A stretch of DNA of 64,000 nt from Gallaecimonas kandeliae. GTDB taxonomy: Bacteria > Pseudomonadota > Gammaproteobacteria > Enterobacterales > Gallaecimonadaceae. Below, in pieces: positions 31,301 through 43,461 of this stretch. The stretch is taken from assembly GCF_030450055.1 (NCBI RefSeq), contig NZ_CP118480.1, forward strand, positions 434,001 to 498,000, written 5' to 3'. The first letter of the stretch is position 1. Every line of letters starts with the position of its first letter. The position numbers were made by a program, and so were the translations under genes. The notes below the pieces were generated by a model. The model made no database searches. It had not been told where the DNA came from and saw nothing but the letters and a program-made list of their open reading frames with translations.

Positions 31301-32712
31301 CCAGAACAGGCCCAATGCGCCGCGTTGAGCGGATCCACTTTGTCGGCATCGGTGGTGCCGGCATGGGGGGTATCGCCGAAGTCCTGCTGGGCGAAGGGTA
31401 CGAAGTGACAGGCTCCGACCTGAGCCGCAACGCCGTGACCGACAGGCTGGCCAGCCTGGGTGCCATCATCTGGCCTGAGCACAAGGCGGAACAGGTCCAG
31501 GACGCCTCTGTAGTGGTGGTCTCCAGCGCCATCAAGGGTGACAACCCCGAGGTGCTGGCCGCCCGTGAGCGCCGCATTCCCGTGGTGCGCCGCGCCGAGA
31601 TGCTGGCCGAGCTGATGCGCTTTCGCCAGGGCATAGCCGTGGCCGGTACCCACGGCAAGACCACCACCACCAGCCTGGTGTCCAGCCTGCTCTTCGAAGG
31701 AGGCCTGGATCCGACCTTCGTCATCGGCGGCAAGCTTAACTCCCACGGCACCAACGCCAAGCTGGGGACCGGCAACTACCTGGTGGCGGAGGCGGACGAG
31801 TCAGACGCCTCTTTCTTGCACCTGCAACCGCTGATGGCGGTGGTCACCAACATAGAGCCAGACCACATGGACACCTATGGCGGTGACTTCGAGAAGCTCA
31901 AAGCCACCTTCGTCGACTTCCTGCACAACCTGCCTTTCTACGGCCTGGCCGTGCTGTGCATGGACGATCCCGTGGTGCGTGATCTGGCCAGCCCCGAGCT
32001 GGGCCGCCAGTACATCACCTACGGCTTCCATGAGAGCGCCGACGTGCGCGGCCGGGATTTCTCCCAGAACGCCAACCAGAGCCGCTTCGTGGTGGAGCGC
32101 GCCGGCCATGACCCCCTGCAGGTGACCCTCAACCTGCCTGGCCGCCACAATGCCCAGAACGCCCTGGCCGCCATCGCCATCGCCACCGATCTCGGCATCA
32201 GCGACGCCGCCATCCAGGCCGCCCTGGCCAAGTTCCAGGGCATAGGCCGCCGCTTCCAGCATTACGGCGACTTCGCTACCAGCAAGGGCAAGGTGATGCT
32301 GGTGGACGACTATGGCCACCACCCCTCCGAGGTGGACGTCACCATCAAGGCGGCCCGTGCCGGCTGGCCGGAAAAGCGCCTGGTGATGGTGTTCCAGCCT
32401 CACCGCTATACCCGTACCCGCGACCTCTACGAAGATTTCGCCGAGGTGCTGAGCCAGGTGGACGCCCTGGTGATGCTGGACGTCTACAGCGCCGGCGAAG
32501 CCCCCATTGCCGGTGCCGACAGCCGTTCCCTGTGCCGCACCATCCGCTCCCGCTCCAAGCTCGAACCGGTGTTCGTCTCCAGCCTCGAGGACGTGCCGCG
32601 GGTGCTGCATGAGCTGATGCAGGATGGGGATCTCGTCATTACCCAGGGAGCCGGTAACGTCGGCGCCCTGGCCAAGACCCTGGCCGACGCCGGCCTGGAG
32701 GTGCAGTCATGA
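31297..32712 (+). CDS. murC: UDP-MurNAc:L-alanine ligase MurC
   Basis: MurC adds the first amino acid, L-alanine, to UDP-MurNAc. It has 471 residues. The N-terminal Rossmann motif [17 protein letters not shown] and the ATP loop GTHGKTTTT (117-125) are intact, as are [10 protein letters not shown] and [10 protein letters not shown]. It overlaps murG and ddlB by four bases each. Confidence 0.97.
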   Translation: MTRTGPMRRVERIHFVGIGGAGMGGIAEVLLGEGYEVTGSDLSRNAVTDRLASLGAIIWPEHKAEQVQDASVVVVSSAIKGDNPEVLAARERRIPVVRRAEMLAELMRFRQGIAVAGTHGKTTTTSLVSSLLFEGGLDPTFVIGGKLNSHGTNAKLGTGNYLVAEADESDASFLHLQPLMAVVTNIEPDHMDTYGGDFEKLKATFVDFLHNLPFYGLAVLCMDDPVVRDLASPELGRQYITYGFHESADVRGRDFSQNANQSRFVVERAGHDPLQVTLNLPGRHNAQNALAAIAIATDLGISDAAIQAALAKFQGIGRRFQHYGDFATSKGKVMLVDDYGHHPSEVDVTIKAARAGWPEKRLVMVFQPHRYTRTRDLYEDFAEVLSQVDALVMLDVYSAGEAPIAGADSRSLCRTIRSRSKLEPVFVSSLEDVPRVLHELMQDGDLVITQGAGNVGALAKTLADAGLEVQS

Positions 32713-33608
32713 GCAAAGTTGCAGTCTTGCTGGGCGGCCGTTCCGCCGAAAGGGACATCTCCCTGTTGTCCGGAAACGCCGTGCTGCGCGGCCTGGTGGC
32801 CGGCGGCGTCGACGCCCATGCCTTCGACCCGGCCGAAAAGCCCCTGGAAGATCTCAAGAAGGAAGGCTTCGACAAGGTTTTCATCGCCCTCCACGGCCGT
32901 GGCGGCGAGGACGGCACTGTCCAGGGCGCCCTGGAATGGCTGGGCCTGCCCTACACGGGCAGCCGGGTGCTGGGCTCGGCCCTGGCCATGGACAAGGTGC
33001 GCACCAAGCAGATCTGGCAAAGCCTGGGTCTGCCTACCGCGGATTTCTGGATCTTGGGCGACGGCCAGTTGGACGAGGAAATGGCCGCTGCTATCATGGC
33101 CGGCCCCGTTATGGTCAAGCCCTCCCGTGAAGGTTCCAGCCTTGGCATGCGCAAGGCCAGCACTGTGGATGAATTGAAAGAAGCGGTGGCCGCGGCGGCG
33201 GCCCTGGACCAGGTGGTGCTGGTGGAACGCTGGATCAATGGCCCCGAATTTACCGTCGGCGTCCTGGACAACCAGCCGCTGCCGGTGATCCAGATGAAGA
33301 CCCCCAATTGCTTCTATGACTATGAGGCCAAGTACAAATCCAACACCACCCAGTACCTGATCCCCTGCGGCCTTGAGCCGGCGCGGGAGGAGGAGCTCAA
33401 GCAGCTGGCCATGAAGGCCTTTGCTGCCGTGGGCGCCGAGGGCTGGGGCCGGGTGGACGCCATGCTGGACGAGCATGGCCAATTCCAGTTGCTGGAAGTG
33501 AATACGGTGCCGGGCATGACCGAGAAGAGCCTGGTACCCAAGGCCGCGGCCGCCACAGGGCTGGATTTTTCCGCCCTGGTTTGCCGCATCCTGGCTTCGG
33601 CCCGCTGA
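32709..33608 (+). CDS. ddl: D-alanine:D-alanine ligase DdlB
   Basis: This ATP-grasp ligase makes the D-Ala-D-Ala dipeptide used by MurF. It has 299 residues (E. coli DdlB 306). The N-terminal [17 protein letters not shown], the [10 protein letters not shown] loop, [14 protein letters not shown] and the metal-binding [19 protein letters not shown] are all present. It overlaps murC by four bases and is followed nine bases later by ftsQ. Confidence 0.96.
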   Translation: MSKVAVLLGGRSAERDISLLSGNAVLRGLVAGGVDAHAFDPAEKPLEDLKKEGFDKVFIALHGRGGEDGTVQGALEWLGLPYTGSRVLGSALAMDKVRTKQIWQSLGLPTADFWILGDGQLDEEMAAAIMAGPVMVKPSREGSSLGMRKASTVDELKEAVAAAAALDQVVLVERWINGPEFTVGVLDNQPLPVIQMKTPNCFYDYEAKYKSNTTQYLIPCGLEPAREEELKQLAMKAFAAVGAEGWGRVDAMLDEHGQFQLLEVNTVPGMTEKSLVPKAAAATGLDFSALVCRILASAR

Positions 33609-33617
33609 GGACAGCGG

Positions 33618-34340
33618 GTGCGCGGTTGGGGTTTTTGGCTGGGGCTCGGCTTTTTTGCCCTGGTGTGCCTGGGGTTCATGGCCGGTGGTCTGGCCCTGTG
33701 GCACACCATGCAGGACCAGGGCAAGTTGCCGGTTGAGAGCATAGAGGTGAAAGGGGAGCATCCCCACACCTCGGCCGCACAGATCCGCGCCGCCCTCAAC
33801 CAGAAGCCCCTGGGCAGTTTCTTCACGGTGGACGTGAACCAGGTGCAGCAAAGGCTCGAGGCCCTGCCCTGGATCTACCAGGCGGCGGTGCGCAAGGCCT
33901 GGCCCAGGAAGTTGCAGCTGTTCCTGGTGGAGCAGCATCCGGTGGCGGTATGGAACGACAAGGCCCTGTTGAACGACCAGGGCCAGGTGTTCAAGGCCGC
34001 CATGGGGGAGGCCGAGCAGCAGCTGGTGCACCTCTACGGCGATGACGACAATGCCGCCGAGGTGCTGGCGGGCTACCAGGGCCTGGCCACCCTGCTGGAA
34101 GGCAGCGGTTACCAGCTGGCGGCGGCCTGGTGTTCGGACCGTAACAGCTGGGATCTGCAGCTCAAAGACGGCCTGAAGATAGTACTGGGCCGGGAAGACA
34201 CCCTGAGAAGGGTGCAGCGCTTTATCGACAGCTTCCCCTTCCTGAAGGGGGAGCAAAGGCAGCCAGCCTATCTGGACATGCGGTATGACACCGGTTTCGC
34301 GGTGGGTTGGCAGGAAGAGGAAAAGAAAGAGAAGCCATGA
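33618..34340 (+). CDS. ftsQ: Cell division protein FtsQ
   Basis: FtsQ is a bitopic divisome protein that recruits FtsL and FtsB. It has 240 residues with an N-terminal transmembrane helix (about 5-27), a periplasmic POTRA domain (VESIEVKGEHPHTSAAQI) and a beta domain. It is shorter than E. coli FtsQ (276), mainly in the cytoplasmic part. The start is a GTG at 33618 with GAGG upstream, and the gene overlaps ftsA by four bases. Confidence 0.93.
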   Translation: MRGWGFWLGLGFFALVCLGFMAGGLALWHTMQDQGKLPVESIEVKGEHPHTSAAQIRAALNQKPLGSFFTVDVNQVQQRLEALPWIYQAAVRKAWPRKLQLFLVEQHPVAVWNDKALLNDQGQVFKAAMGEAEQQLVHLYGDDDNAAEVLAGYQGLATLLEGSGYQLAAAWCSDRNSWDLQLKDGLKIVLGREDTLRRVQRFIDSFPFLKGEQRQPAYLDMRYDTGFAVGWQEEEKKEKP

Positions 34341-35575
34341 CCAAGGCAACGGACAGAAAGCTTATCGTTGGGCTCGACATCGGCACCTCCAAGATAGTGG
34401 CGGTGGTGGGCGAGGCCTTGCCCGACGGCCAGATCAATGTACTCGGCGTCGGCAACCACCAGTCCCGTGGCATGGACAAGGGCGGCGTCAACGATCTGGA
34501 CTCCGTGGCCCAGTCGGTGCAGCGGGCCGTGGACGAGGCCGAGATGATGGCTGACTGCCAGGTCAGCGCCGTTTACCTGGCGATCTCCGGCCGCCATGTC
34601 GATTGCCGCAACGAGTCCGGCATGGTGCCCATCAACGACGCCGAGGTCTCCCAGGACGACGTGGACGCCGTGATCCACACCGCCAAGTCGGTGCAGATCC
34701 CCGAAGGCCGCCGCATCCTCCATGTGCTGCCCCAGGAATTCAGCATCGACACCCAGGAAGGCATCAAGAGCCCCATCGGCATGAGCGGCGTGCGCCTGAC
34801 CGCCAACGTGCACCTGGTGACCTGTGCCAACGACATGGCCCGCAACATCATCAAGTGCGTGGAGCGCTGCGACCTGCGCGCCGACCAGTTGATCTTCTCG
34901 GCCCTGGCCTCCAGCTATGCCGTCCTCACCGACGACGAAAAGGAACTGGGGGTCTGCGTGGTGGACATGGGCGCCGGCACCATGGACATGGTGGTCTACA
35001 CCAATGGCGCCATCCGCCACACCGCCGTGATACCGGCGGCCGGCAACCAGGTGACCTCGGACATCGCCAAGATCTTCCGTACGCCGCTCAGCCATGCCGA
35101 AGAGATCAAGACCCGCTACGCCTGTGCCATCAAGAGCCTGGTGAGCAAGGAAGAGAACATCGAAGTGCCGTCCGTGGGTGGCCGGCCTTCACGCACCATG
35201 AGCCGCCACACCCTGGCGGAAGTGGTGGAACCCCGCTACCAGGAGCTCTTTGAACTGGTGCAGGAAGAGCTGCGCAAGAGCGGGCTCGAAGAACAGATCG
35301 CCGCCGGCATAGTCTTGACCGGCGGTACAGCCCAGATGGAAGGCGCCATTCAGTTCGCTGAAGAGATCTTCCAGATGCCGGTGCGGCTCGGTATGCCGCT
35401 GCCGGTCAAGGGCTTGAGCGACTACGTCGCCGACCCCCGTTTCGCCACCGCCATGGGCCTGTTGCACTACGGCAAGGATGACAGTGCCGGCCGCAAGGTG
35501 GAGCGGATCTCGGTGGGGGAAGGTGTCAGTGGCCTCTGGACCAAGCTGCAGGGCTGGTTCAAGGGGAATTTTTAA
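34337..35575 (+). CDS. ftsA: Cell division protein FtsA
   Basis: FtsA is an actin-like ATPase that tethers FtsZ to the membrane. From the ATG at 34337 it has 412 residues (E. coli 420). The nucleotide-binding VGLDIGTSKIVAVVGE opens the protein, VVDMGAGTMDMVVY is the second phosphate loop, and the C-terminal amphipathic membrane-targeting helix is visible as LWTKLQGWFKG. Ten extra upstream codons are open inside ftsQ and were rejected because MTKATDRKLIVGLDIG matches the family start. Confidence 0.97.
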   Translation: MTKATDRKLIVGLDIGTSKIVAVVGEALPDGQINVLGVGNHQSRGMDKGGVNDLDSVAQSVQRAVDEAEMMADCQVSAVYLAISGRHVDCRNESGMVPINDAEVSQDDVDAVIHTAKSVQIPEGRRILHVLPQEFSIDTQEGIKSPIGMSGVRLTANVHLVTCANDMARNIIKCVERCDLRADQLIFSALASSYAVLTDDEKELGVCVVDMGAGTMDMVVYTNGAIRHTAVIPAAGNQVTSDIAKIFRTPLSHAEEIKTRYACAIKSLVSKEENIEVPSVGGRPSRTMSRHTLAEVVEPRYQELFELVQEELRKSGLEEQIAAGIVLTGGTAQMEGAIQFAEEIFQMPVRLGMPLPVKGLSDYVADPRFATAMGLLHYGKDDSAGRKVERISVGEGVSGLWTKLQGWFKGNF

Positions 35576-35608
35576 GGACGAACAGGCAGACGATTGGAGA
35601 CTGAAAAA

Positions 35609-36802
35609 ATGTTTGAATTTGTCGATGGCCCTACCGATGAGGCCGTAATCAAAGTCATCGGCGTTGGTGGTGGCGGTGGCAACGCCGTCCAGCACATGGT
35701 GGAGCAGACCATTGAAGGGGTCGAATTCATCGCCGCCAACACCGATGCCCAGGCGCTGAAAAATTCCAACGCCCACGTCACCATCCAGCTCGGGTCCAGC
35801 GTGACCAAGGGCCTGGGTGCCGGCGCCAATCCCCAGGTGGGCCGCCAGGCCGCCGAGGAAGAGCGCGAACAGATCCGCGAAGTGCTGGAAGGGGCCGACA
35901 TGGTCTTCATCGCCGCCGGCATGGGCGGTGGTACCGGTACCGGCGCTGCCCCCATAGTGGCGGAAGTGGCCAAGGAGCTGGGGATCCTGACCGTGGCCGT
36001 GGTCACCAAGCCCTTCCCCTTCGAGGGTAAGAAGCGCATGGCCTTCGCCCAGGAAGGGATCAACCAGCTGGAACAGCATGTCGACTCCCTGATCACCATC
36101 CCCAACGAGAAGTTGCTGAAGGTGCTGGGCAAGTCCACCAGCCTGCTGGCCGCCTTCAAGGCCGCCAACGATGTGCTGCTGGGCGCCGTCAAGGGCATCG
36201 CCGAGCTGATCACCCAGCCGGGCATGATCAACGTCGACTTCGCCGACGTCCGTACCGTGATGAGCGAGATGGGCAAGGCCATGATGGGTTCCGGCGTCGC
36301 CAGCGGCGAAGACCGTGCCCAGGAAGCGGCCGAACTGGCCATCTCCAGCCCGCTGCTGGAAGACGTGGATCTGGCCGGTGCCCGCGGCATACTGGTGAAC
36401 ATCACCGCCGGCATGAACCTGACCATCGAAGAGTTCGAGACCGTCGGTAACGCCGTCCAGGGCTTTGCTTCCGAACACGCCACCGTGGTGGTGGGTACGA
36501 CCATAGACCCCGAGATGGAAGACGATATCCGCGTCACCGTCGTGGCCACCGGTATCGGCGGCACCGAGCGCAAGCCGGAGATCACCCTGGTGCAGAAGAA
36601 CCCTGAGCCGGTGCGCCCCAGCCTCCAGCAGGCCAGCGGCGACGGTACCCATGGTCGTATGCCTGCCGCCCAGCCGGCCCCGGCGCCGCAGCCCGAGCTG
36701 CGCAAGGCCGAGGAGCCTGCCATGGCTGCGCCCAAGCGCAAGAGCCAGGCCGACCTGGACTACCTGGATATACCGGCCTTCCTGCGCCGTCAGGCCGACT
36801 AA
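35609..36802 (+). CDS. ftsZ: Cell division GTPase FtsZ
   Basis: FtsZ is the tubulin-like GTPase that forms the division ring. From the ATG at 35609 it has 397 residues. The signature GGGTGTG lies at about 107-113, the N-terminal [15 protein letters not shown] is intact, and the C-terminal peptide that binds FtsA and ZipA is [13 protein letters not shown]. The ATG is preceded by TTGGAGA; a TTG start five codons upstream would overlap this ribosome site. An inverted repeat spans its stop codon. Confidence 0.98.
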   Translation: MFEFVDGPTDEAVIKVIGVGGGGGNAVQHMVEQTIEGVEFIAANTDAQALKNSNAHVTIQLGSSVTKGLGAGANPQVGRQAAEEEREQIREVLEGADMVFIAAGMGGGTGTGAAPIVAEVAKELGILTVAVVTKPFPFEGKKRMAFAQEGINQLEQHVDSLITIPNEKLLKVLGKSTSLLAAFKAANDVLLGAVKGIAELITQPGMINVDFADVRTVMSEMGKAMMGSGVASGEDRAQEAAELAISSPLLEDVDLAGARGILVNITAGMNLTIEEFETVGNAVQGFASEHATVVVGTTIDPEMEDDIRVTVVATGIGGTERKPEITLVQKNPEPVRPSLQQASGDGTHGRMPAAQPAPAPQPELRKAEEPAMAAPKRKSQADLDYLDIPAFLRRQAD

Positions 36803-36812
36803 GTTCGGCCTG
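36791..36812 (+). repeat. Inverted repeat across the ftsZ stop codon
   Basis: CAGGCCGA (36791-36798) and TCGGCCTG (36805-36812) form a perfect 8-bp stem with the TAA in the six-base loop. There is no T-run after it, so it is a weak candidate for a terminator and may act as an mRNA 3' end or processing hairpin. Confidence 0.6.
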
Positions 36813-36881
36813 CGCCCGGACAGCCGCCAAGGCGATTGCCGCAGTATTTGCGCAATTGCCCTCTGGTCCTGTCCAAGGGTT

Positions 36882-36910
36882 TTGGTATATCAATGGTGAA
36901 GTGTTATACT
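36882..36910 (+). promoter_or_regulatory. lpxC promoter
   Basis: TTGGTA (36882-36887) and TATACT (36905-36910) are separated by 17 bases, about 54 bases before lpxC. This gives lpxC its own transcription apart from the dcw cluster. Confidence 0.65.
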
Positions 36911-36963
36911 ACTGCACCTTTTTTACACTGGTAGGGCCAGTCCCTGCCTGAGCGAGGCCACAG

Positions 36964-37884
36964 ATGATTCGGCAACGTACCTTGAAGAGCGCCATCCGCG
37001 CCACCGGCGTAGGCTTGCACAGCGGCGATAAAGTGTCGCTGTGCCTGAAGCCTGCGCCCGTCAATACCGGTATCGTTTTCCGTCGCGTCGACCTCGACCC
37101 CGTGGTCGAGATCCCGGCGGACGGTCGCCTGGTCCAAGACACCATGCTGTGCACCTGCCTGCACGGCGAAGCCGGTGTCAAGGTGGCGACCATCGAGCAT
37201 CTGTGCGCTGCCCTGGCGGGCCTCGGCGTCGACAACCTCTATGTTGAAATCGACTCCCCCGAGATCCCGATCATGGACGGCAGCTCCAGCCCCTTCGTGT
37301 TCCTCCTGCAGTCTGCCGGCATAGAGGAACAGCACGCCGCCAAGAAGTTCATCCGTATCAAGGATGTGATCCGGGTGGAAATGGGCGACAAGTGGGCCGA
37401 GTTCCGTCCTTACCAGGGCTTCAAGATGGATGTGGCCATCGACTTCAACCATCCGGCGATGGAAGGGCGCAACCAGCGCCTGGTGATGGATTTCTCCACC
37501 ACCTCCTTCGTCAAGGAAGTCAGCCGTGCCCGCACCTTCGGCTTCATGAAAGACATCGAGACCCTGCGCGCCAACAACCTGGCGTTGGGGGGCTCCATGG
37601 AGAACGCCGTGGTGCTGGACGAGTACAAGATCCTCAACGCCGAGGGGCTGCGCTACGAAGACGAATTCGTCAAGCACAAGCTCCTGGATGCGGTGGGCGA
37701 TCTCTACCTGGCGGGCCATTCCATCGTAGGTGAGTTCAAGTCCTTCAAGTCGGGCCATGCCCTCAACAACCTGCTGGTCAGGGAGATCCTGGCCAACCAG
37801 GAATGCTGGGAGCTGGTGACCTATGAGGACGAGGGAGACACTTCACCCATCTCCTACTTTGCGCCCGGCCTCAGCCTGGTCTAA
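36964..37884 (+). CDS. lpxC: UDP-3-O-acyl-GlcNAc deacetylase LpxC
   Basis: LpxC is the zinc deacetylase at the committed step of lipid A synthesis. It has 306 residues (E. coli 305). Zinc ligands are His79 (EHLCAAL), His238 and Asp242 ([10 protein letters not shown]), and the catalytic His is in the SGHALNN segment near 265. Its stop overlaps the dciA stop on the opposite strand by four bases, so no terminator fits between them. Confidence 0.98.
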   Translation: MIRQRTLKSAIRATGVGLHSGDKVSLCLKPAPVNTGIVFRRVDLDPVVEIPADGRLVQDTMLCTCLHGEAGVKVATIEHLCAALAGLGVDNLYVEIDSPEIPIMDGSSSPFVFLLQSAGIEEQHAAKKFIRIKDVIRVEMGDKWAEFRPYQGFKMDVAIDFNHPAMEGRNQRLVMDFSTTSFVKEVSRARTFGFMKDIETLRANNLALGGSMENAVVLDEYKILNAEGLRYEDEFVKHKLLDAVGDLYLAGHSIVGEFKSFKSGHALNNLLVREILANQECWELVTYEDEGDTSPISYFAPGLSLV

Positions 37885-38354
37885 TCAGTCTCCGAACCAT
37901 CCTGGCGGCGCTCACTGAGCGCCGCCAGTTTTTTCAGGCTCTCACTCAGCTTGCCACCGGTGCGCTCCGCCAGGGCTTCCAGCTCTTTGGCGGTGTTGGC
38001 GCTGATGCGCCTCTGGTTGCGGGGCTTGTTAACAACTTGCTGCCGGGATTTCACCAGGCCTGGGTTGATCCGCACATCAAGGCTGGTTAGGCTGGGGACG
38101 ATTTGCCGCATCTGGCTTAACAATAACGACCGCTGCAGGCGCAGCTGGCTCAGCCAGGCTCCACTGGAGACCTCTATGACCAGCACACCGCCACGCAGGT
38201 TGGCGACCCGGCTATGTTGGCCGAGGGGCCCCTGCACCAGTTCCTGATAGTGTTGCTGCAGGGCATTGAGCTTGCCGGCCTTGCGCGACAGCTCTGCCAG
38301 GCCGGACAGGCTCTGGTTGAGCAGGCTCTCAAGATCGCTGGGATGCTCGGACAT
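37881..38354 (-). CDS. DUF721 / DciA-like protein
   Basis: This 157-residue basic protein begins with a DUF721 domain ([22 protein letters not shown] through [20 protein letters not shown]). DciA, the ancestral helicase operator that helps load DnaB, carries this domain, and the position next to lpxC and secA matches Vibrio, Shewanella and Aeromonas. The helicase-loading role here is inferred from family and context. The start at 38354 is only 15 bases from the divergent M23 gene; the frame is open to 38414 but those residues lie inside the M23 gene. Confidence 0.85.
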   Translation of the reverse strand: MSEHPSDLESLLNQSLSGLAELSRKAGKLNALQQHYQELVQGPLGQHSRVANLRGGVLVIEVSSGAWLSQLRLQRSLLLSQMRQIVPSLTSLDVRINPGLVKSRQQVVNKPRNQRRISANTAKELEALAERTGGKLSESLKKLAALSERRQDGSETD

Positions 38355-38369
38355 AACAAGGCCTTCACC

Positions 38370-39131
38370 ATGACGTTGACCCTCATTATCGACGCCCAAG
38401 GGCGGCAACGGCAATGGCGGCTGCCGCTTTGGCTGCTGCTGATGTCGGTATGGACAGCGCTGCTGCTGTTCTGGAGCCTGTTGCCCAAGGCCGAAGCCCA
38501 GGTGCCTGTGGCCGACCCCCAGGCAAGGCTGGATACGGCCCGCTGGCAGGAAATGCAGCAGCGCTTGGCCCAGGCCGAAGGGCAGCTGGCCGGCCTCAAG
38601 GTCAGGGCCGAGCTGCTGTCACGCCAGCTGGGACTGGGGCCCGTCAAGCCCCTGGCAGGGGAAGGTGAGCTCAAGCAACTCGAGGAAGTGCTGGCCCGCC
38701 TTGAAAGCTGGCAGGGGCGTCACCATATGACATCCATGGCAGTTCCCTTGGACAAGAGCCGCAAGGCGTCCGGTTTCGGCTACCGCCTGGACCCCATCAC
38801 CGGCAAGCCCCGTTGGCACAGCGGCCTGGACCTGGCCGCCCCCAAAGGCACAGAGGTCAAGGCCAGTGGCGACGGCCTGGTGACCTTCGCCGGCAGTTAC
38901 GCCGGCTACGGCGAGCTGGTGGAGATCGACCACGGCGACGGCATTAAAAGCCGCTATGGCCACAACAGCCAGCTGCTGGTCAAAAGGGGAGACAAGGTCA
39001 AAAAAGGTCAGGTTATCGCCAGGGTAGGGCAGAGTGGCAGAGCCACCGGACCCCACCTGCACTTCGAAGTGCTGGCACTGAATCAGCCCAGGGACCCCGC
39101 GCATTTTGTGTATCGCCCGGGCGGGCTTTAA
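38370..39131 (+). CDS. M23-family metallopeptidase, membrane-anchored
   Basis: This predicted peptidoglycan endopeptidase or amidase activator has 253 residues: one transmembrane helix (about 20-40), a short coiled coil (about 55-95) and a C-terminal M23 (LytM) domain. The zinc ligands are kept: HSGLD for H-x3-D and HLHFEV for HxH, with RYGHNS between. It stands where secM lies in E. coli, 51 bases before secA. I chose the ATG at 38370 because MTLTLIIDAQGRQRQWRLP is the usual start of this family; the open frame further upstream overlaps dciA. Confidence 0.9.
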   Translation: MTLTLIIDAQGRQRQWRLPLWLLLMSVWTALLLFWSLLPKAEAQVPVADPQARLDTARWQEMQQRLAQAEGQLAGLKVRAELLSRQLGLGPVKPLAGEGELKQLEEVLARLESWQGRHHMTSMAVPLDKSRKASGFGYRLDPITGKPRWHSGLDLAAPKGTEVKASGDGLVTFAGSYAGYGELVEIDHGDGIKSRYGHNSQLLVKRGDKVKKGQVIARVGQSGRATGPHLHFEVLALNQPRDPAHFVYRPGGL

Positions 39132-39182
39132 GGAATAATAGCCGGCACCCTAGCCGGGCCACGTAGAAGAAAAGACAGGATT

Positions 39183-41891
<2,709 letters not shown>

Positions 41892-41907
41892 GGCAAAGCA
41901 GCAGACA

Positions 41908-41940
41908 AAAAAGTGGCCCGGCAGGGCCACTTTGGTTTTT
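41908..41940 (+). terminator. secA terminator
   Basis: AAAGTGGCCC, loop GGCA and GGGCCACTTT form a 10-bp hairpin followed by GG and five T, 18 bases after the secA stop and directly before mutT. Confidence 0.87.
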
Positions 41941-41951
41941 GAGGTAACAAG

Positions 41952-42347
41952 ATGAAAAAGCTGGTGCATGTGGCCGTCGGTGTCATAGAGAACGGCCGCG
42001 GCGAGGTGTTCCTCACCAAACGCCTGGACCACCAACACCAGGGTGGCAAGTGGGAGTTCCCTGGCGGCAAGGTGGAGGAGGGGGAGTCTCTGCTCCACGC
42101 CCTGGACAGAGAGTTGTGCGAGGAAGTCGGCATCAACGTGGTGGCGGCCGAACCGCTGCTGCTGGTGGAACACGACTACGGCGACAAGGCCGTCAAGCTG
42201 GACGTCTGGCTGGTGCGGGGCTTCGTCGGCCAGCCCAGGGGCCTGGAAGGCCAGGAAGGGCGCTGGGTCGCCATCAAGGATCTGGACAGCCTCGAGTTTC
42301 CCGACGCCAATGGCCCTATCCTGGACGCGGTAAAGGCGCTAAATTAA
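41952..42347 (+). CDS. mutT: 8-oxo-dGTP diphosphatase MutT
   Basis: MutT hydrolyses 8-oxo-dGTP and so prevents A:T to C:G transversions. It has 131 residues (E. coli 129). The Nudix box is complete at about residues 38-60, with GGKVEEGESLL, then RELCEEVGI. Its place right after secA is the same as in E. coli. A ribosome site GAGGTAA lies just upstream of the ATG. Confidence 0.96.
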   Translation: MKKLVHVAVGVIENGRGEVFLTKRLDHQHQGGKWEFPGGKVEEGESLLHALDRELCEEVGINVVAAEPLLLVEHDYGDKAVKLDVWLVRGFVGQPRGLEGQEGRWVAIKDLDSLEFPDANGPILDAVKALN

Positions 42348-42374
42348 TACCCCTATGGGTATCTGGAGGCTGCC

Positions 42375-42800
42375 ATGGAAATTCTCTGCCCTTCCTGTAA
42401 ACGCTTTAACCGCATTCCCGATGAACGTCTGGGGGACGGCCCCAAGTGCGGCGCCTGCAAGGCGCCGCTGCTGGGCGGCACCGTCGCCAACCTTGACGAC
42501 GGCAACCTGCGCCAGGCCGTCAGCCGCCATGGCCTGCCGCTGCTGCTGGATTTCTGGGCCGACTGGTGTGGCCCCTGCAAGATGATGGCGCCTGTCTTCA
42601 GTCAAGTGGCGAAGGAGCTGGCCGGCCAGGTCAGCTTCGCCAAGGTGGATACCATGCAGGCGCCGGCGGCCAGTGGCAGCTTCGGCATCCGCTCCATCCC
42701 CACCCTGATCCTCTTCAAGGACGGCCAGGAACTGGCCCGGGTCAGCGGTGCCCTGCAGGCTTCCCAGCTCAAGACCTGGCTGGCACAGCAGCTGCGCTAA
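42375..42800 (+). CDS. trxC: Thioredoxin 2
   Basis: This thioredoxin carries an extra N-terminal zinc ribbon: CPSC (Cys5, Cys8) and CGAC (Cys25, Cys28). The redox-active WCGPC is at 64-68 and the conserved cis-proline loop reads RSIPTLILF. Trx2 reduces protein disulfides and is linked to oxidative stress. It has 141 residues (E. coli 139). It starts 27 bases after mutT with a GGAGG ribosome site. Confidence 0.96.
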   Translation: MEILCPSCKRFNRIPDERLGDGPKCGACKAPLLGGTVANLDDGNLRQAVSRHGLPLLLDFWADWCGPCKMMAPVFSQVAKELAGQVSFAKVDTMQAPAASGSFGIRSIPTLILFKDGQELARVSGALQASQLKTWLAQQLR

Positions 42801-42853
42801 GGATACCTTCATAAAGGCAGGCCATACTGGGACTGGTTTTTAAGGAGAAAGAC

Positions 42854-43378
42854 ATGCTCAAGAATACCCCTTCCCAATACGGCTCTTTGGCCAGGGCCCT
42901 GCACTGGCTGATGGCGCTGCTGATCATCGCCATGTTCGCCCTGGGCTTCACCATGGGGATACCGGAAAAGGGCAGCGCCTTGCGGGCCCTGATCCAGGGC
43001 AGCCATATCAACCTGGGTACCCTGACCTTTGCTTTGCTGGTGCTGCGTGTCCTTTGGCGGAGCTTCAACCCCGTGCCTGTGGCGGGGCTTTCTCCTCTCA
43101 ATGCCCGCCTGGCCCATTGGGGCCACCTGCTGATCTATGCCTTGCTGGCCCTGCAGGTGCTGGCCGGTCTGGCCATAGTGATGACCCGCACCAACCCCAC
43201 GCCGCTCTGGTGGGGATTCGAACTGCCAGGCTTTGGCGGTTCCTGGCACAAGGCACTGGAAGAGGCTCACGAGACATTGGCCTGGACCCTGCTGGCGGTG
43301 CTGCTGGGCCATGTTCTGATGGCGGTGGTGCACAAGCTGCAAGGTGACGCCTCCCAGCGGGGCATGCTGGGCCGTTAA
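42854..43378 (+). CDS. Cytochrome b561
   Basis: This 174-residue membrane protein has four transmembrane helices and the histidine pattern of the bacterial CybB/YodB b561 family: RALHWLMA in helix 1, SHINLG before helix 2, LAHWGHLL in helix 3, and EAHETLAW with [11 protein letters not shown] in helix 4. These would bind two b-type hemes. Family members transfer electrons from quinol, for example to superoxide; the partner here is unknown. It stands alone between trxC and the SulP gene. Confidence 0.9.
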   Translation: MLKNTPSQYGSLARALHWLMALLIIAMFALGFTMGIPEKGSALRALIQGSHINLGTLTFALLVLRVLWRSFNPVPVAGLSPLNARLAHWGHLLIYALLALQVLAGLAIVMTRTNPTPLWWGFELPGFGGSWHKALEEAHETLAWTLLAVLLGHVLMAVVHKLQGDASQRGMLGR

Positions 43379-43461
43379 GGGCCATTCGGGGTAGGAGGGG
43401 CCAGCCAAAATCTGTACAATGCCGCGCTTCATCTTTCAGCAACTGCTACAGGAAGCGTGCA

